A model generated the notes under the pieces. It was not told the DNA's origin. It searched no databases and was given only the letters and a program-made list of their open reading frames with translations. A stretch of DNA of 64,000 nucleotides from JAWXBA01 sp048499805 (GTDB lineage: Bacteria; Gemmatimonadota; Gemmatimonadetes; Gemmatimonadales; GWC2-71-9), in assembly GCA_048499805.1 (NCBI GenBank), contig JASNZF010000005.1, positions 1 through 64,000 of the forward strand. Direction: 5' to 3'. Both the position numbers and the translations under genes were made by a program. Each line of letters starts with the position of its first letter. Within the stretch, counting starts at the first letter, position 1. This document shows positions 25,908 through 35,576 of the stretch, one piece after another.

Positions 25908-26128
25908 GGGAGTGCCTCTCCTTCGTTCTCACGCAGTTTGCTCTGCGGACCGAATCGGCCAAGAAGTCGCTCGTACTCCGTGCCGCCCTTCTGCCACGCA
26001 ATGGGAAGCTTGGACGTCGGGGTCGAGCGCTGCTTCTTGGCAGCCCGCGCCGCGGCTCGCGCCTTGGCAATGGTAAGGCGTGAATCGGGCTTCGAGGCTT
26101 TGGTGCTGGGGTTCTGAGTGGTCCTCAT
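25904..26128 (-). CDS. Small basic protein upstream of the Clp-fold protease
   Basis: 74 aa; ATG at 26128 with an AGGGA box 7 nt before. Very rich in Lys, Arg and Ala in its first half (KARAAARAAKKQRST), then WQKGGTEYERLLGRFG. It is likely nucleic-acid binding or disordered. Its stop overlaps the protease start (ATGA). No family recognised. It could be the regulator or targeting partner of the protease. Confidence 0.6.
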   Translation of the reverse strand: MRTTQNPSTKASKPDSRLTIAKARAAARAAKKQRSTPTSKLPIAWQKGGTEYERLLGRFGPQSKLRENEGEALP

Positions 26129-26312
26129 GTCGCGTCCCTCCCCACTTGCGGGGTAAGCCGTTCGACCTGCCAGGAGGCGAGCATCCTCCCCCCGGGGCAG
26201 CACCCCGCAGAATAGCCGTGGAGGGATCCTGGGTGGCAACCAGATCCACGCAGAACGGGTCCGAAAAAAGGCAGGTGCTCACTCCCTCAGGCTAGCCTGC
26301 CCCTCGCTGCAC

Positions 26313-27836
26313 CTACTCCCCTGCCCCACTCCCCTCCACCCGCAACTCCAAATCCCCCAGCACATCCTCAATCTGCGCCAGCGCCGCCCGGAGGTCGTCG
26401 GCAATCTCCTGCGCCAGGATGTGCGGGTCCGGGAGGCTTGCCGAATCCTCCAAGCTCTCGTCGCGGAGCCATGAGAGGTCCAGGCTCACCTTGTCTCGGG
26501 CGATGAGCTCATCGTAGCTGTACCGCCGCCAGCGGCCGTCAGGGTTCCCTTCCGACCAGGTCGGGGTGCGGTTGTGCCGGTCGCCGGGCCGGTAGCACTC
26601 CACGAACTCATCGAGGTCCGCCCGGGTCATCCGCTTGGTCTTGAGGGTGAAGTGCTTGTTGGTGCGCAGGTCGTAGACCCAGAGTTCCTTGGTCCAGGCG
26701 TCCTTGGCGCCGGGCTTCCGGTCGAAGAACAGCACATTGGCCTTGACCCCCTGCGCGTAGAATATCCCCGTCGGCAGGCGCAGGAGGGTGTGGACCTCGC
26801 ACTCCTTGAGGAGGTTTCGCCGGACCGTCTCACCGGCCCCGCCCTCAAAGAGCACGTTGTCGGGCACCACCACCGCAGCCCGCCCCTGGATCTTGAGCAG
26901 CGACTTGATGTGCTGCACGAAGTTGAGCTGCTTGTTCGAGGTGGTGGTCCAGAAGTCGGGGCGGTTGTACGTCAGCGTCCGGCGGTCGGTCTCCCCCTCC
27001 TCGTTGACGATCGTGATCGAGGACTTGGTGCCGAACGGCGGGTTGGTGATGACCAGGTCGGCGTGGGAGCTGGGCTCGTCGCGGAGCGAGTCGTCGGTCC
27101 GGATCGGCGGCTCGTGGTCGTCCCCCCCGTCGGGGCCGATGCCATGCAGGTACAGGTTCATCCCGCAGAGCCGGGAGACGTTGGGGACCAGCTCGGTGCC
27201 ACGCAACGCCTCGAAGCGCAGGTGCCGTTTCTGGTCCTTGTCGAGCGTGAACTGCTCGGTGAGGTACTGGTGCGCCGAGAGGAGGAACCCGCCGGTGCCG
27301 CAGGCTGGATCGGCAATCACCTCTCCGGGCTGCGGGCGAACGCAGTCCACGATGGCGTCAATCAACACTCTTGGCGTGAAGTACTGCCCCGCCCCACCCT
27401 TCACATCCTGTGCGTTCCGCTCCAGGAGCCCCTCGTAGGCGTCCCCCTTCACGTCCGCCGACATCGACGACCAGTCCTCCTTGCCGATCAGCTCCACCAC
27501 CAGCTGCCGGAGTTTGGCGGGGTCCTGGATCTTGTTCTGGGCCTTCTCGAAGATCAGGCCCAGCATCCCACCCTCCTGGCCCAACTTCAGGAGGGTTTCG
27601 CGGTAGTGCTGTTCCAGCTCGACCCCCTCCATCTGGGGAGCGGCCAAATCGGCCCAGCGGTACCCCTCAGGGATCGACTGTTCCTGCCCGGTGAGCCTTT
27701 CGCGCTCGTCGGCCATCTTGAGGAAGAGCAGGAAGGTGAGCTGTTCCAGGTAGTCCTGGTACGACAACCCATCGTCCCGAAGGACGTGGCAGTACGACCA
27801 GAGCTTCTGGACGATGCGAGTGGCGGCGTCGCTCAT
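26313..27836 (-). CDS. hsdM: Type I restriction-modification DNA methyltransferase subunit HsdM
   Basis: 507 aa. It has an N-terminal helical HsdM domain, then the SAM-binding motif DPACGTGGFLL and the catalytic NPPFGTKS (N6-adenine methylase, NPPF form). The C-terminal part is normal for the family. The start overlaps the hsdS stop by 4 nt. It methylates adenine in the asymmetric bipartite target set by HsdS, protecting host DNA. The chain appears full length. Confidence 0.96.
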   Translation of the reverse strand: MSDAATRIVQKLWSYCHVLRDDGLSYQDYLEQLTFLLFLKMADERERLTGQEQSIPEGYRWADLAAPQMEGVELEQHYRETLLKLGQEGGMLGLIFEKAQNKIQDPAKLRQLVVELIGKEDWSSMSADVKGDAYEGLLERNAQDVKGGAGQYFTPRVLIDAIVDCVRPQPGEVIADPACGTGGFLLSAHQYLTEQFTLDKDQKRHLRFEALRGTELVPNVSRLCGMNLYLHGIGPDGGDDHEPPIRTDDSLRDEPSSHADLVITNPPFGTKSSITIVNEEGETDRRTLTYNRPDFWTTTSNKQLNFVQHIKSLLKIQGRAAVVVPDNVLFEGGAGETVRRNLLKECEVHTLLRLPTGIFYAQGVKANVLFFDRKPGAKDAWTKELWVYDLRTNKHFTLKTKRMTRADLDEFVECYRPGDRHNRTPTWSEGNPDGRWRRYSYDELIARDKVSLDLSWLRDESLEDSASLPDPHILAQEIADDLRAALAQIEDVLGDLELRVEGSGAGE

Positions 27837-29377
27837 TTCTTGGGTGCTGCCTTCCTGGTCTGGCGAGGACGGCGTTGTGGTTTCGCGGCCACCGTCTCCC
27901 GCTCAGCGCGGATGCGCTCCAGCAGGACCGAGGCCGGTTCGTCGGTGGGGTCCTGATCGACCAGGCGGCCCTCGAAGGCCCATTTAAGAATCGACCTTCC
28001 CACCTGTCTGAGTCGACTCATCGAATGGTCGCAGTCAAGTCGCGATGCGTCAGACATCGAAAGGTTCTTGTCTACCGTCAATAGAACCCGGTCTTGCTCT
28101 GACCTAGGGGGAAGCGGGATAGCCAACGTAGAGAACTTGGCTTGGGTGAGGTTAAGGCCACTATCGGAGATACCGGACTTAATTCGCTCGAGCTTATCCA
28201 ATAATTGCGGTGAGTTCAAAACCGTCTCGAGGTATGCGGGCGCCACGTGTGCCCCATCTACCCTTAGCCGATAGACCTTGTCACAGAGCATGAGATTTCG
28301 GTGGACTTGTCGCACCAGGCAACACACTCCGACGCGAACGCGTGGCCCGGCTCGGGTAACGAGGATATCCCCGGATTGCACTCTGAGGTGCGCCCTTGGC
28401 TTAAGATCAGGTGGGAGCGCTTTGTTCTCAGGCTCCCAATATGCCATCTGTTGGATGGCAGTGGTCTTGATGACCCCCCATTCGCCCGCAGAAACCGGTC
28501 GCCGGTGGCACTGTGGACTCCAGCCCTGATCGAGAGAAACCAAGAGCTGGTCGATTGTGGCCCAGGTCCACCCCTCCGGCAACTCAGGTAACTCGCTGGT
28601 ATCCGGCGCCACCGGCTCCACGTACTTCGCCTTCCACTTGTTGTCCTTCGGCACCTTCCCCTTGGCCTTCATCTTGGTCAGTTCTGCCTCTTCCCACCGT
28701 CGACGCCGCTCGGCCAGTATCCGCTCCAGCAGCACCGATGCCGGCTCGTACTCCCGGCCCTCGGCCCGGGCCAGTTCGGCTTCGGTGGGCACCAACCGCC
28801 CCTCCACCGCCGCCTTGAGCACCGAGGCCCGGTACCGCTTCAGATTCCGCTGAACCCGATCCAACGTGGCGACGGCCTCGTCGAGACGGGTGAGGTAGGA
28901 TTCAATGGCCTCGACGATGCGCAGTTGCTCGCCCGGTGGGGGCAACTCGATCTCAAACGCCCCGATCTGTGTGTAGTCGACACGTGGACGATCGCCCTCA
29001 TCAAGCCCTGAGGCGAATGAGACGAAATCGGATGCGTTGATCCGATACTGCACGAACCTTGGTGCGATCCCTGCCGGGGTGGTCAAGGGAATGAACTCGG
29101 CGGAGGCGAGACCTTCAAAGTCTGGGGCCAGCACCTTGTTCAGGTACGGACGCAGGCGCCCATATAGCACGTCTCCTGGCCGAAAGTGGATTGCTGCGCT
29201 CTTCATGGAGGATGCCGGCACGGTACCCAGTAACTGCATCGTGTGGGCTTCGACGCTATCCATTCCAATGAACGGTAGCGCAGGATGGTCCTGGGGGCTG
29301 ACACGCCCCCGAACAACTTCGGTGACTTCTGACAGGGTTGTAGAGGCCCAGGTTGGGTCGCGTTGCTGTGTGCTCAT
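27833..29377 (-). CDS. hsdS: Type I restriction-modification specificity subunit HsdS
   Basis: 514 aa with two target-recognition domains separated by a conserved helical spacer. The spacer-type sequences (LERILAERRRRWEEAE and LERIRAERETVAAKP) repeat in the middle and at the C-terminus, the usual internal symmetry of HsdS. Base composition dips in the second recognition domain (roughly 28020-28320), as expected for a swapped domain. It overlaps hsdR and hsdM by 4 nt each. Confidence 0.94.
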   Translation of the reverse strand: MSTQQRDPTWASTTLSEVTEVVRGRVSPQDHPALPFIGMDSVEAHTMQLLGTVPASSMKSAAIHFRPGDVLYGRLRPYLNKVLAPDFEGLASAEFIPLTTPAGIAPRFVQYRINASDFVSFASGLDEGDRPRVDYTQIGAFEIELPPPGEQLRIVEAIESYLTRLDEAVATLDRVQRNLKRYRASVLKAAVEGRLVPTEAELARAEGREYEPASVLLERILAERRRRWEEAELTKMKAKGKVPKDNKWKAKYVEPVAPDTSELPELPEGWTWATIDQLLVSLDQGWSPQCHRRPVSAGEWGVIKTTAIQQMAYWEPENKALPPDLKPRAHLRVQSGDILVTRAGPRVRVGVCCLVRQVHRNLMLCDKVYRLRVDGAHVAPAYLETVLNSPQLLDKLERIKSGISDSGLNLTQAKFSTLAIPLPPRSEQDRVLLTVDKNLSMSDASRLDCDHSMSRLRQVGRSILKWAFEGRLVDQDPTDEPASVLLERIRAERETVAAKPQRRPRQTRKAAPKK

Positions 29378-32277
29378 GCCGCCAGCGCCCGGTTCAGCTC
29401 ATCCAGGAGCGGCCCGATGTCGCCCCCGAATACCTGCGCGGCCCTTCCCCGGCCCCCCTCCTCCACGAACGGGGTGTAGTCCAGGTCGTCCACCGTGATC
29501 TCGACACTCGCCGCCACATGGGCCCGCATCATCTCCAGCCAGCGCAGCTGCTCGGGGGTGAAGGTGCGCCCGGAGTTCTGCTGCTGCGCCAGCCACGCCG
29601 CAAAGCGCTCGTTGACCTGGTCGCCGTAGGGGACCAGCTCCTCGTCCTGGTGAATGGCGAACCGGACCAGCGACACGATGTCGGTCAGGAGCCGCTTCCC
29701 CGATGCCCCCCGCACCTTGTCGCGGCGAAGCATCTCGTAAGCACGCCAGAGCTTCTCGGGGGTCCATGATCGCGGCGGGGCCTTGATCGCGTCGGCGAGC
29801 GCCTTGATGTCCCCGAAGGAGAGCCGACGGGAGTGGGGCTGCTGATAGAAGAACTCCAGCGCATCGATCTCGTCCCGATTCTCCGCGATGAACCGCTCGA
29901 AGTCGGTCACCAGAGCCCGGGCCTTCTCCCGGGCCTCGTCGCTGACGCCGGCCTCGATGAGCTCGTCCAGGGACACCTCGTCGATGATCTGCTCCTTTTC
30001 GCGCTTGATGTCCTGCAGCAGCTGCCGGAGCACCGGACTGTTGGCCAGCGGCGCGGTGGCTGCCTTGAGCAACGACTCCGCAGCCGTCTTGACCTGTACC
30101 TCCGTCGGCTCCTGATCGTCCGGCACCTCGAACGCTCGCCTGGCGGCTTTGATCTGCCGGTCGGGGTCGAGTCCCTCCACCAAGGCGTGGCAGATCCCCT
30201 TGAGCCCCACTCCCCCGGATGCCTCGACAACCCGGGCATGCTCCTCCGGGCCGCATCGCCGCTCCAGGCGCGCCAGGCGGCTGGCCAGCGACGAGAGAAG
30301 GTCGGGATCGGTGCCACCCATCGCCACGTGTTCCAGCAGGGCCTTGAAGCTCACCGTTCGCTTCCGGTCAAGCGGCTGCGTGTCCGCGAGCTGGGTGTCG
30401 GTCATCCCGACGCAGTCCACGATCACGAAGTGGGTCTTGGCCTGGGCGTCCTCGCCACTGACGGCCCGGAGTTCGTTCGGATCGATGATCCGCACCCCCC
30501 GCCCCTTCATCTGCTCAAACAGCACCCGGCTCTTCACGGCGCGCATGAACATCACGATCTCGATCGGCCGGATGTCGGTGCCGGTTGCGACCATGTCCAC
30601 CGTCACGGCGATGCGAGGGTCGTACTGATTGCGGAAGGCCTGGATCAGGTCGCGCGGGTCGGCGCCGGTCACCCTGTAGGTGATCTTCTGGCAGAAGGCA
30701 TTGCCCCGCCCGAACTCGTCCCGGATGATCTCGACGATGTCCTCGGCGTGGCTGTCGTCCTTCGCGAACACCAGGGTCTTCGGTATCTCGCGGCGGCCGG
30801 GGAAGATGTCCACCGGCAACCGGTCGCGAAAGGTCCGGATGATCGTGCGGATCTGGTCCTTCGCCACCACCCGGCGGTCCAGCTCCTCCGGATCGTAGCT
30901 CAGGTCCTCGTCCGGAGCCTCCCACCGCAGCGCCCGGGTCTGCCGGTCCCGAAAGCCGAGCATTGTGTCGCCCGTCGCCTCCACGGTAGACCCCTGCTCG
31001 GTGATCCTGGTCCGGATGTTGTACACCTCGAAGTCGACATTCACCCCGTCGGCAACCGCCCGCTCATGGTCGTACTCCATGACGAGGTTCTTGTTGAACA
31101 ACCCCAGCGTCTGCTTCGAGGGGGTCGCGGTCAGCCCGACCAGGAAGGCGTCGAAGTACTCTACCACCTGTCGCCAGAGGGTGTAGATGGACCGGTGGAC
31201 CTCGTCGATCACCACCACGTCGAAGTATTCGGGCGGATAGGCACTGTTGTAGATCACCGGGAGCGGTTCCCGGATCGCGGCGCCACTCGTCTCGAACTGG
31301 GACTCCGCCTCCAGCGCCGGGTCGAGCTCAGGTTCGCCCTTGAGCATCGAGTAGACCCGCTGAATCGTGCCGATCACGACCCGGCTGGAGTCCATGATCG
31401 TGTTCGAAGTCAGCCGCTGGACGTTGTAGAGCTCGGTGAACTTCCGGTTGACGTCCGGCGCCCGGTACCCCTGAAACTCCTTCTCAGCCTGCTCGCCCAG
31501 ATTGGTGCGGTCCACCAGGAAAAGGACGCGCCTGGCGCCGCCATACTTGATGAGCCGGTAGATCGCGGTGATCGCCGCCATCGTCTTGCCCGAGCCGGTG
31601 GCCATCTGGATTAACGCACGCGGGCGGTTCCGCCGCAGTGAGCGCTCGAGGTTGGTGACCGCCTCGATCTGGTTCGGGTAGAGCCCCGCAGTGATCAGTG
31701 GTGGCATGGTCCGGAGCCGAGCCCGGAACGAGGCGGGGCGGGTGTCGTCGGCAGCGGTATAGCCCTCACCCTGCTCAGCGTGGATGCGGCGGACCCAGGC
31801 GTCCAGGGTCTCAGCCTGGATCCATTCCGCCAGCGTCTCCGGCCGGTGGATGTTGGCCAGGTTGGCCGAGATCACCCGGGTCTTGGGGTCGGGGTCGAGC
31901 CCGTTGATGAAGCGGGTCTCGACACCGGTGCTCATGTAGAGGAAGGGCAGCGGGTTGACCAGTGGATTGAGGCCTGCGGGGAGCCCGGTGGCGTACTTGT
32001 CGGGTTGGAGCTCCACGCCGGCCAGGGTGTGGCCGGCGGGCTTGGCCTCCAGGACACCGACAGCCTTGCCACCGACGAACAGCAGGTAGTCGGCGTAACC
32101 GTGTCCGGTGGCCATCCTGAACTCGCGCACCGCCACCCCGGGGCCGGCCGAGAGGTTCATCTCGTCCCGGTCCTGAATGACCCAGCCGGTGGCGCGCAGG
32201 GCAGCGTCGATGTCCTGGCGGGCGCGCTGTTCGGGGGTGAGGGTCATCAGGATCCGCGGTCGGGGTGCAAGTGGCAT
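29374..32277 (-). CDS. hsdR: Type I restriction endonuclease/translocase HsdR
   Basis: 967 aa (a start at 32247 is possible; neither has a good ribosome-binding site). The N-terminal nuclease domain shows a restriction-type core (DYLLFVGGKAVGVLEAKPAG). Helicase motifs follow: MATGSGKTMAA (Walker A), VIDEVHRS (DEAD-box variant), GLTATPSK, and the motif VI region MKGRGVRI. The C-terminal helical domain binds the methylase complex. It translocates DNA and cuts unmodified targets. First gene of an R-S-M operon, an order less common than R-M-S or M-S-R. Confidence 0.95.
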   Translation of the reverse strand: MPLAPRPRILMTLTPEQRARQDIDAALRATGWVIQDRDEMNLSAGPGVAVREFRMATGHGYADYLLFVGGKAVGVLEAKPAGHTLAGVELQPDKYATGLPAGLNPLVNPLPFLYMSTGVETRFINGLDPDPKTRVISANLANIHRPETLAEWIQAETLDAWVRRIHAEQGEGYTAADDTRPASFRARLRTMPPLITAGLYPNQIEAVTNLERSLRRNRPRALIQMATGSGKTMAAITAIYRLIKYGGARRVLFLVDRTNLGEQAEKEFQGYRAPDVNRKFTELYNVQRLTSNTIMDSSRVVIGTIQRVYSMLKGEPELDPALEAESQFETSGAAIREPLPVIYNSAYPPEYFDVVVIDEVHRSIYTLWRQVVEYFDAFLVGLTATPSKQTLGLFNKNLVMEYDHERAVADGVNVDFEVYNIRTRITEQGSTVEATGDTMLGFRDRQTRALRWEAPDEDLSYDPEELDRRVVAKDQIRTIIRTFRDRLPVDIFPGRREIPKTLVFAKDDSHAEDIVEIIRDEFGRGNAFCQKITYRVTGADPRDLIQAFRNQYDPRIAVTVDMVATGTDIRPIEIVMFMRAVKSRVLFEQMKGRGVRIIDPNELRAVSGEDAQAKTHFVIVDCVGMTDTQLADTQPLDRKRTVSFKALLEHVAMGGTDPDLLSSLASRLARLERRCGPEEHARVVEASGGVGLKGICHALVEGLDPDRQIKAARRAFEVPDDQEPTEVQVKTAAESLLKAATAPLANSPVLRQLLQDIKREKEQIIDEVSLDELIEAGVSDEAREKARALVTDFERFIAENRDEIDALEFFYQQPHSRRLSFGDIKALADAIKAPPRSWTPEKLWRAYEMLRRDKVRGASGKRLLTDIVSLVRFAIHQDEELVPYGDQVNERFAAWLAQQQNSGRTFTPEQLRWLEMMRAHVAASVEITVDDLDYTPFVEEGGRGRAAQVFGGDIGPLLDELNRALAA

Positions 32278-32460
32278 TGCCTAACCGGCGAGTCGGAAGG
32301 AGGTACTCGCGGACCAAGCGATTGGCCCGGCTTGGCAGGGCTCCAATACAGACTTCCACAATTTACTCTAAGCATTCGCTGTTGGCGCAGGGGCGGGGGC
32401 CGAGGAACGATTCGCAGGGTGTGAGCTCGGCACGGTTTGGCCCCCACTCTGGGCTGTACC

Positions 32461-33855
32461 CTAATATTCCCCTGCCCCCGAACCACCGCGCCGGAAGGCT
32501 GCCTCGAGATCAGATCGGGACATAGTGCGGTTCGTCGCCCCTCGGCGCATCAAGAATCGCGCATTCTCAATCAGCGAGCATGGTCGGTCCTTACACACTC
32601 CGACGCTAACTTGGAGCACAGTGTGTCCTGCCACCTCTGGCCACTCAAAGCTTACAGGGACTGGAGGCGAGATCCCTTCCGCTGCGAGCTTCTTCAAGGC
32701 TCCCACGTATCGGTCCCTGCCCTCGGCGGAGTCAGCAGCGCCCCCCGCACACCTCAGCTTAGCCAAGTGGCGTGCGACACCAGTCACCTCGCCTCTGTCA
32801 TCGACACCAATGTAGAGTGTACCGCCCTTGGCGTTCCCAAACGCGACGAGTGTCTCGAGATACTCCATCGATTTTGCCTGCCCGCGATCGACAGGTATCC
32901 AATCCTTGAACTCTATTGTCTCGCCCTCGCCTACCTCAAGTGCCTCGGACAGTGCCAATGAATACTTGTCGCGAGAAGGCTGTAGTACGGAGCGGCCCCA
33001 AGAAGAGTGGTCATCTGATTCGACGAAGCGGTCGAGCAGCTCTTCACCAGCAGAATACAGGTAGATTTCGAGGCTGCGCAAAGATCTCCGGAAGTCGATG
33101 ACCGCTTGACCGTCAGTGAGGTCCACGATGCGGTGGTGCCGGCCCCCATCGTGGTCGGTCCCACCGACAGCGCAGAACTGGCCCGTCAAGTGAGGGGACA
33201 CACTCGCAACTGTCATCGTAGTGCCATCGACCCAGATGTCTCTGATCCAAGCCCTGCGATCGGGAAGAATGATATAGCGCAGCGGCACCACCGTGCTGGT
33301 CGTGAGCGGAGTTGGGCACAACAACCACTCTCGGGCGATGCCGCTCAGGTCAGGAGAGAACCATCCGCGTTCACGGTCAAGGAAGGGGCCTTCCCCCGCG
33401 CGCGGATCCCATTGGAGGGAACTCACCGGGGAGTTGAGTTGTACAACCCAACACGGCGGGGCCATCCACTCGTTCCGCGAGGGGTACCAGGAAGTGTAGA
33501 TCGTGCCTAAACCAGGGGCATCAACCGGTTCACCATCAACCAGCCCATGCCACCACGCCAGCTCGAGTTCCAGAGCTTGCTGGTCAGATATCGCGGACGC
33601 AGGAATATCTTTGCCTAGGATGCACACTGGGCCGAGCCGGACATCGACAACAGCCGAAGTTTCCGGGCCGTGGTCCCCGAGTACTCCGGTCGTCGCCAGG
33701 TGCACCCATCGCTTCCCGGGGTTGGGGGCGATAAGCATTGAACGCAGGCGGATCGTCCCACCTGCACCGGTGATGTTCTGCGCCTGCCCTACAGCGGCGG
33801 CGACCGCCTTCGGGCTGGCTGTGCCGGAGCGGGGCAGAAAGGGCGGTTTCGACAT
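32461..33855 (-). CDS. Protein with C-terminal Schlafen/AlbA_2 domain and unknown N-terminal region
   Basis: 464 aa from the ATG at 33855. The C-terminal part (about residues 315-440) has the AlbA_2 signature: GEGETIEFKDWIP, then LVAFGNAKGGTLYIGVDDRGEVTGV, the nucleic-acid or ATP-binding core found in Schlafen-like proteins and several anti-phage systems. The N-terminal 300 residues show no family I recognise; they are rich in Trp and beta strand. It lies 183 nt upstream of hsdR on the same strand and may be a defence gene beside the restriction system. It has lower GC than its neighbours, a sign of transfer. Confidence 0.75.
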   Translation of the reverse strand: MSKPPFLPRSGTASPKAVAAAVGQAQNITGAGGTIRLRSMLIAPNPGKRWVHLATTGVLGDHGPETSAVVDVRLGPVCILGKDIPASAISDQQALELELAWWHGLVDGEPVDAPGLGTIYTSWYPSRNEWMAPPCWVVQLNSPVSSLQWDPRAGEGPFLDRERGWFSPDLSGIAREWLLCPTPLTTSTVVPLRYIILPDRRAWIRDIWVDGTTMTVASVSPHLTGQFCAVGGTDHDGGRHHRIVDLTDGQAVIDFRRSLRSLEIYLYSAGEELLDRFVESDDHSSWGRSVLQPSRDKYSLALSEALEVGEGETIEFKDWIPVDRGQAKSMEYLETLVAFGNAKGGTLYIGVDDRGEVTGVARHLAKLRCAGGAADSAEGRDRYVGALKKLAAEGISPPVPVSFEWPEVAGHTVLQVSVGVCKDRPCSLIENARFLMRRGATNRTMSRSDLEAAFRRGGSGAGEY

Positions 33856-34342
33856 AGTAGCTCCAGGTGTTGGAAACAACCGCAGGGAGTGCTCCCCTCA
33901 GGCGCAGATCGATCGGCCGCGCTCTGGCGCTACAGGAGGTCCGCTCCAGGGGCCCACGACAAGCTCCCTCTCGGTCTCTAGGGAAGAAATCCGGCCTTGG
34001 CTCCAGCCCGTGCTCCACCGTTCCCTCATCAAACAAAGCAGGCCAGCCAAGTTACCCCGGGCCCTGGGGGGGCGCCATGACTCGATTGCGGTAGTTCTTG
34101 GGTGTGAGGGGCCCGAGGCTCACGCCTCGGGCTCGGCGCTCGGGGTGGCTGCCGCCACCGACCCCTCGTTGGAGGTTGGGGTCCCAGAACGAAGCCAACG
34201 TGGATGCTGCACCCGCACCACTGCCCCGGGTGGCGTCACTCGGGGTAGCACCCTCGGTTCCCCCCTCCCCCCCGGCATCCACCACTCTACCACCACTCTA
34301 CCGACCGTTGGGACGAAGTGTCCGGTCGAGGGTCTAGGGGCC
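33856..34342. other. Gene-free 487-nt stretch with hairpin and dispersed repeat
   Basis: No convincing gene. It holds a perfect 8-bp stem hairpin with a 6-nt loop (GCCCGAGG / CCTCGGGC, 34111-34132) and, at 34249-34332, a copy of a sequence found again at 62712-62783. The hairpin could be a terminator for the propeller gene or a mobile repeat. Confidence 0.6.
34249..34332. repeat. Dispersed repeat copy A
   Basis: About 84 nt sharing long identical blocks with 62712-62783. The clearest block is ACGAAGTGTCCGGTCGAGGG at the right end, with CCACCACTC-ACCGACCGT before it and a C-run preceding. Copy A carries an extra ACCACTCT duplication. It ends 10 nt from the stop codon of the minus-strand propeller gene. 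Confidence 0.8.
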
Positions 34343-35533
34343 TCAGCGCGGCGGATGAGGTGGCCGTGGGGTGTTACCGGACCCTTGGCTGGGGTTGGCG
34401 CCGCCCGTTCGCTGGCCAGCCGGGCCAGAAGGTCGGAGCTCGAACACCACTGCGATCTCCTCGTCATCGACCGACCGCTCCACTCCCCAGACCCGATTTC
34501 CAAGGGCAGCCATCGCAATGAACCGACGCGGTAGCGTGACTGAGCCCAGGTAGCGCCCATCATAGGCGAGGAGGTCCCAGGTCGAGCTCCCCACTGGTTC
34601 CGTAACCCCGCGCCCAACCAGCACAAACCGGTCTCCACCCACCAGCGACTCCACGATGGGAGCCGCGTCCGGAAGCAGGAACTCAACCCGAGGGGAAGGA
34701 GCTGTCCCACCGGCAGCGGCCGCCCCCGCAGCCAGTGCCCGGCGCAGGCTGCTGTCCGCCTCCGCTCGCAGACGCTGCTGTTCGCTTGACGAGTACCGCC
34801 GTGGCGTGACATTCCGACCCAGACTCGCGGTCTCCCTCCCCGCGGAATCGAGCACCCGGATCTGGTAGGTATCCGAGACCGCGAGGAGCATCCCCCCCCC
34901 TGCCCCGCTGGCCAGCAAGGGCTTCGGTGCCGACAGGTCCACCGTCACGATTGCGGCTCCGGGAGTGATGTCGTGCCCGGGCTTGAGCCGGATCCGAAGC
35001 AATGATCTCTCGGGGCCAGCGCCCCCGAGAGGAATCGCCCACAAGGTGTGACTGGGTCCCGTTTCGTCGAATCCGAAGCCCCCTGGCATCGGCGGCGAAA
35101 GACAGACCAGCTGGCCGCCCGCTCTCGCCCAGCCGGTCGCAAGGGCTTGTCCCAACGTCAGCGGCTGGGAACCTTCGAATGCCCCATCGAGCCCGAACAA
35201 GTTCAGCCGCTGGTTGCCCGGGTCGACGACAGCAAGGCGAGCTCCAACCAGGAGGAGTTGGGTCGAGAGCCGGCTCAGCTCGCCGGGCCCCTGACCAAAG
35301 CGGCCGAAGGTGCGTACCACCCTACCCTCGGGGCTGTATTGAACTACGCGGGCTTCCATCCCATCGAGGAGGTAGAAGCCACCGTCCGGCCGCGCGGCGA
35401 GGTGGGTGATCGATGCGGGCACGATTCCGTCGACATCGCGGAGTTCATGGACCCGATGAGCGCTCCATACCTGGGCCTCCATGGCCGGAGCGGTGACGGT
35501 GGCGAGCAGGACCCCGAGCGTTGCGCGGAACAT
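34343..35533 (-). CDS. Secreted 6-bladed beta-propeller protein
   Basis: 396 aa from the ATG at 35533, which has a GGAGG box. The signal peptide is followed by repeated blades containing G-P-E-G-x-V-V-R-T-F-G-like strands (YSPEGRVVRTFGRFGQGPGEL), typical of the NHL-like 6-bladed proteins abundant in Gemmatimonadota and Bacteroidota. The mature protein is expected in the periplasm or outside. No catalytic site is visible; probably ligand binding or structural. It stands alone on the minus strand. Confidence 0.75.
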   Translation of the reverse strand: MFRATLGVLLATVTAPAMEAQVWSAHRVHELRDVDGIVPASITHLAARPDGGFYLLDGMEARVVQYSPEGRVVRTFGRFGQGPGELSRLSTQLLLVGARLAVVDPGNQRLNLFGLDGAFEGSQPLTLGQALATGWARAGGQLVCLSPPMPGGFGFDETGPSHTLWAIPLGGAGPERSLLRIRLKPGHDITPGAAIVTVDLSAPKPLLASGAGGGMLLAVSDTYQIRVLDSAGRETASLGRNVTPRRYSSSEQQRLRAEADSSLRRALAAGAAAAGGTAPSPRVEFLLPDAAPIVESLVGGDRFVLVGRGVTEPVGSSTWDLLAYDGRYLGSVTLPRRFIAMAALGNRVWGVERSVDDEEIAVVFELRPSGPAGQRTGGANPSQGSGNTPRPPHPPR

Positions 35534-35576
35534 GGCCTCCTCCAGTGTCGTTGGACTCAAGCCCTCGATTCTCGAT

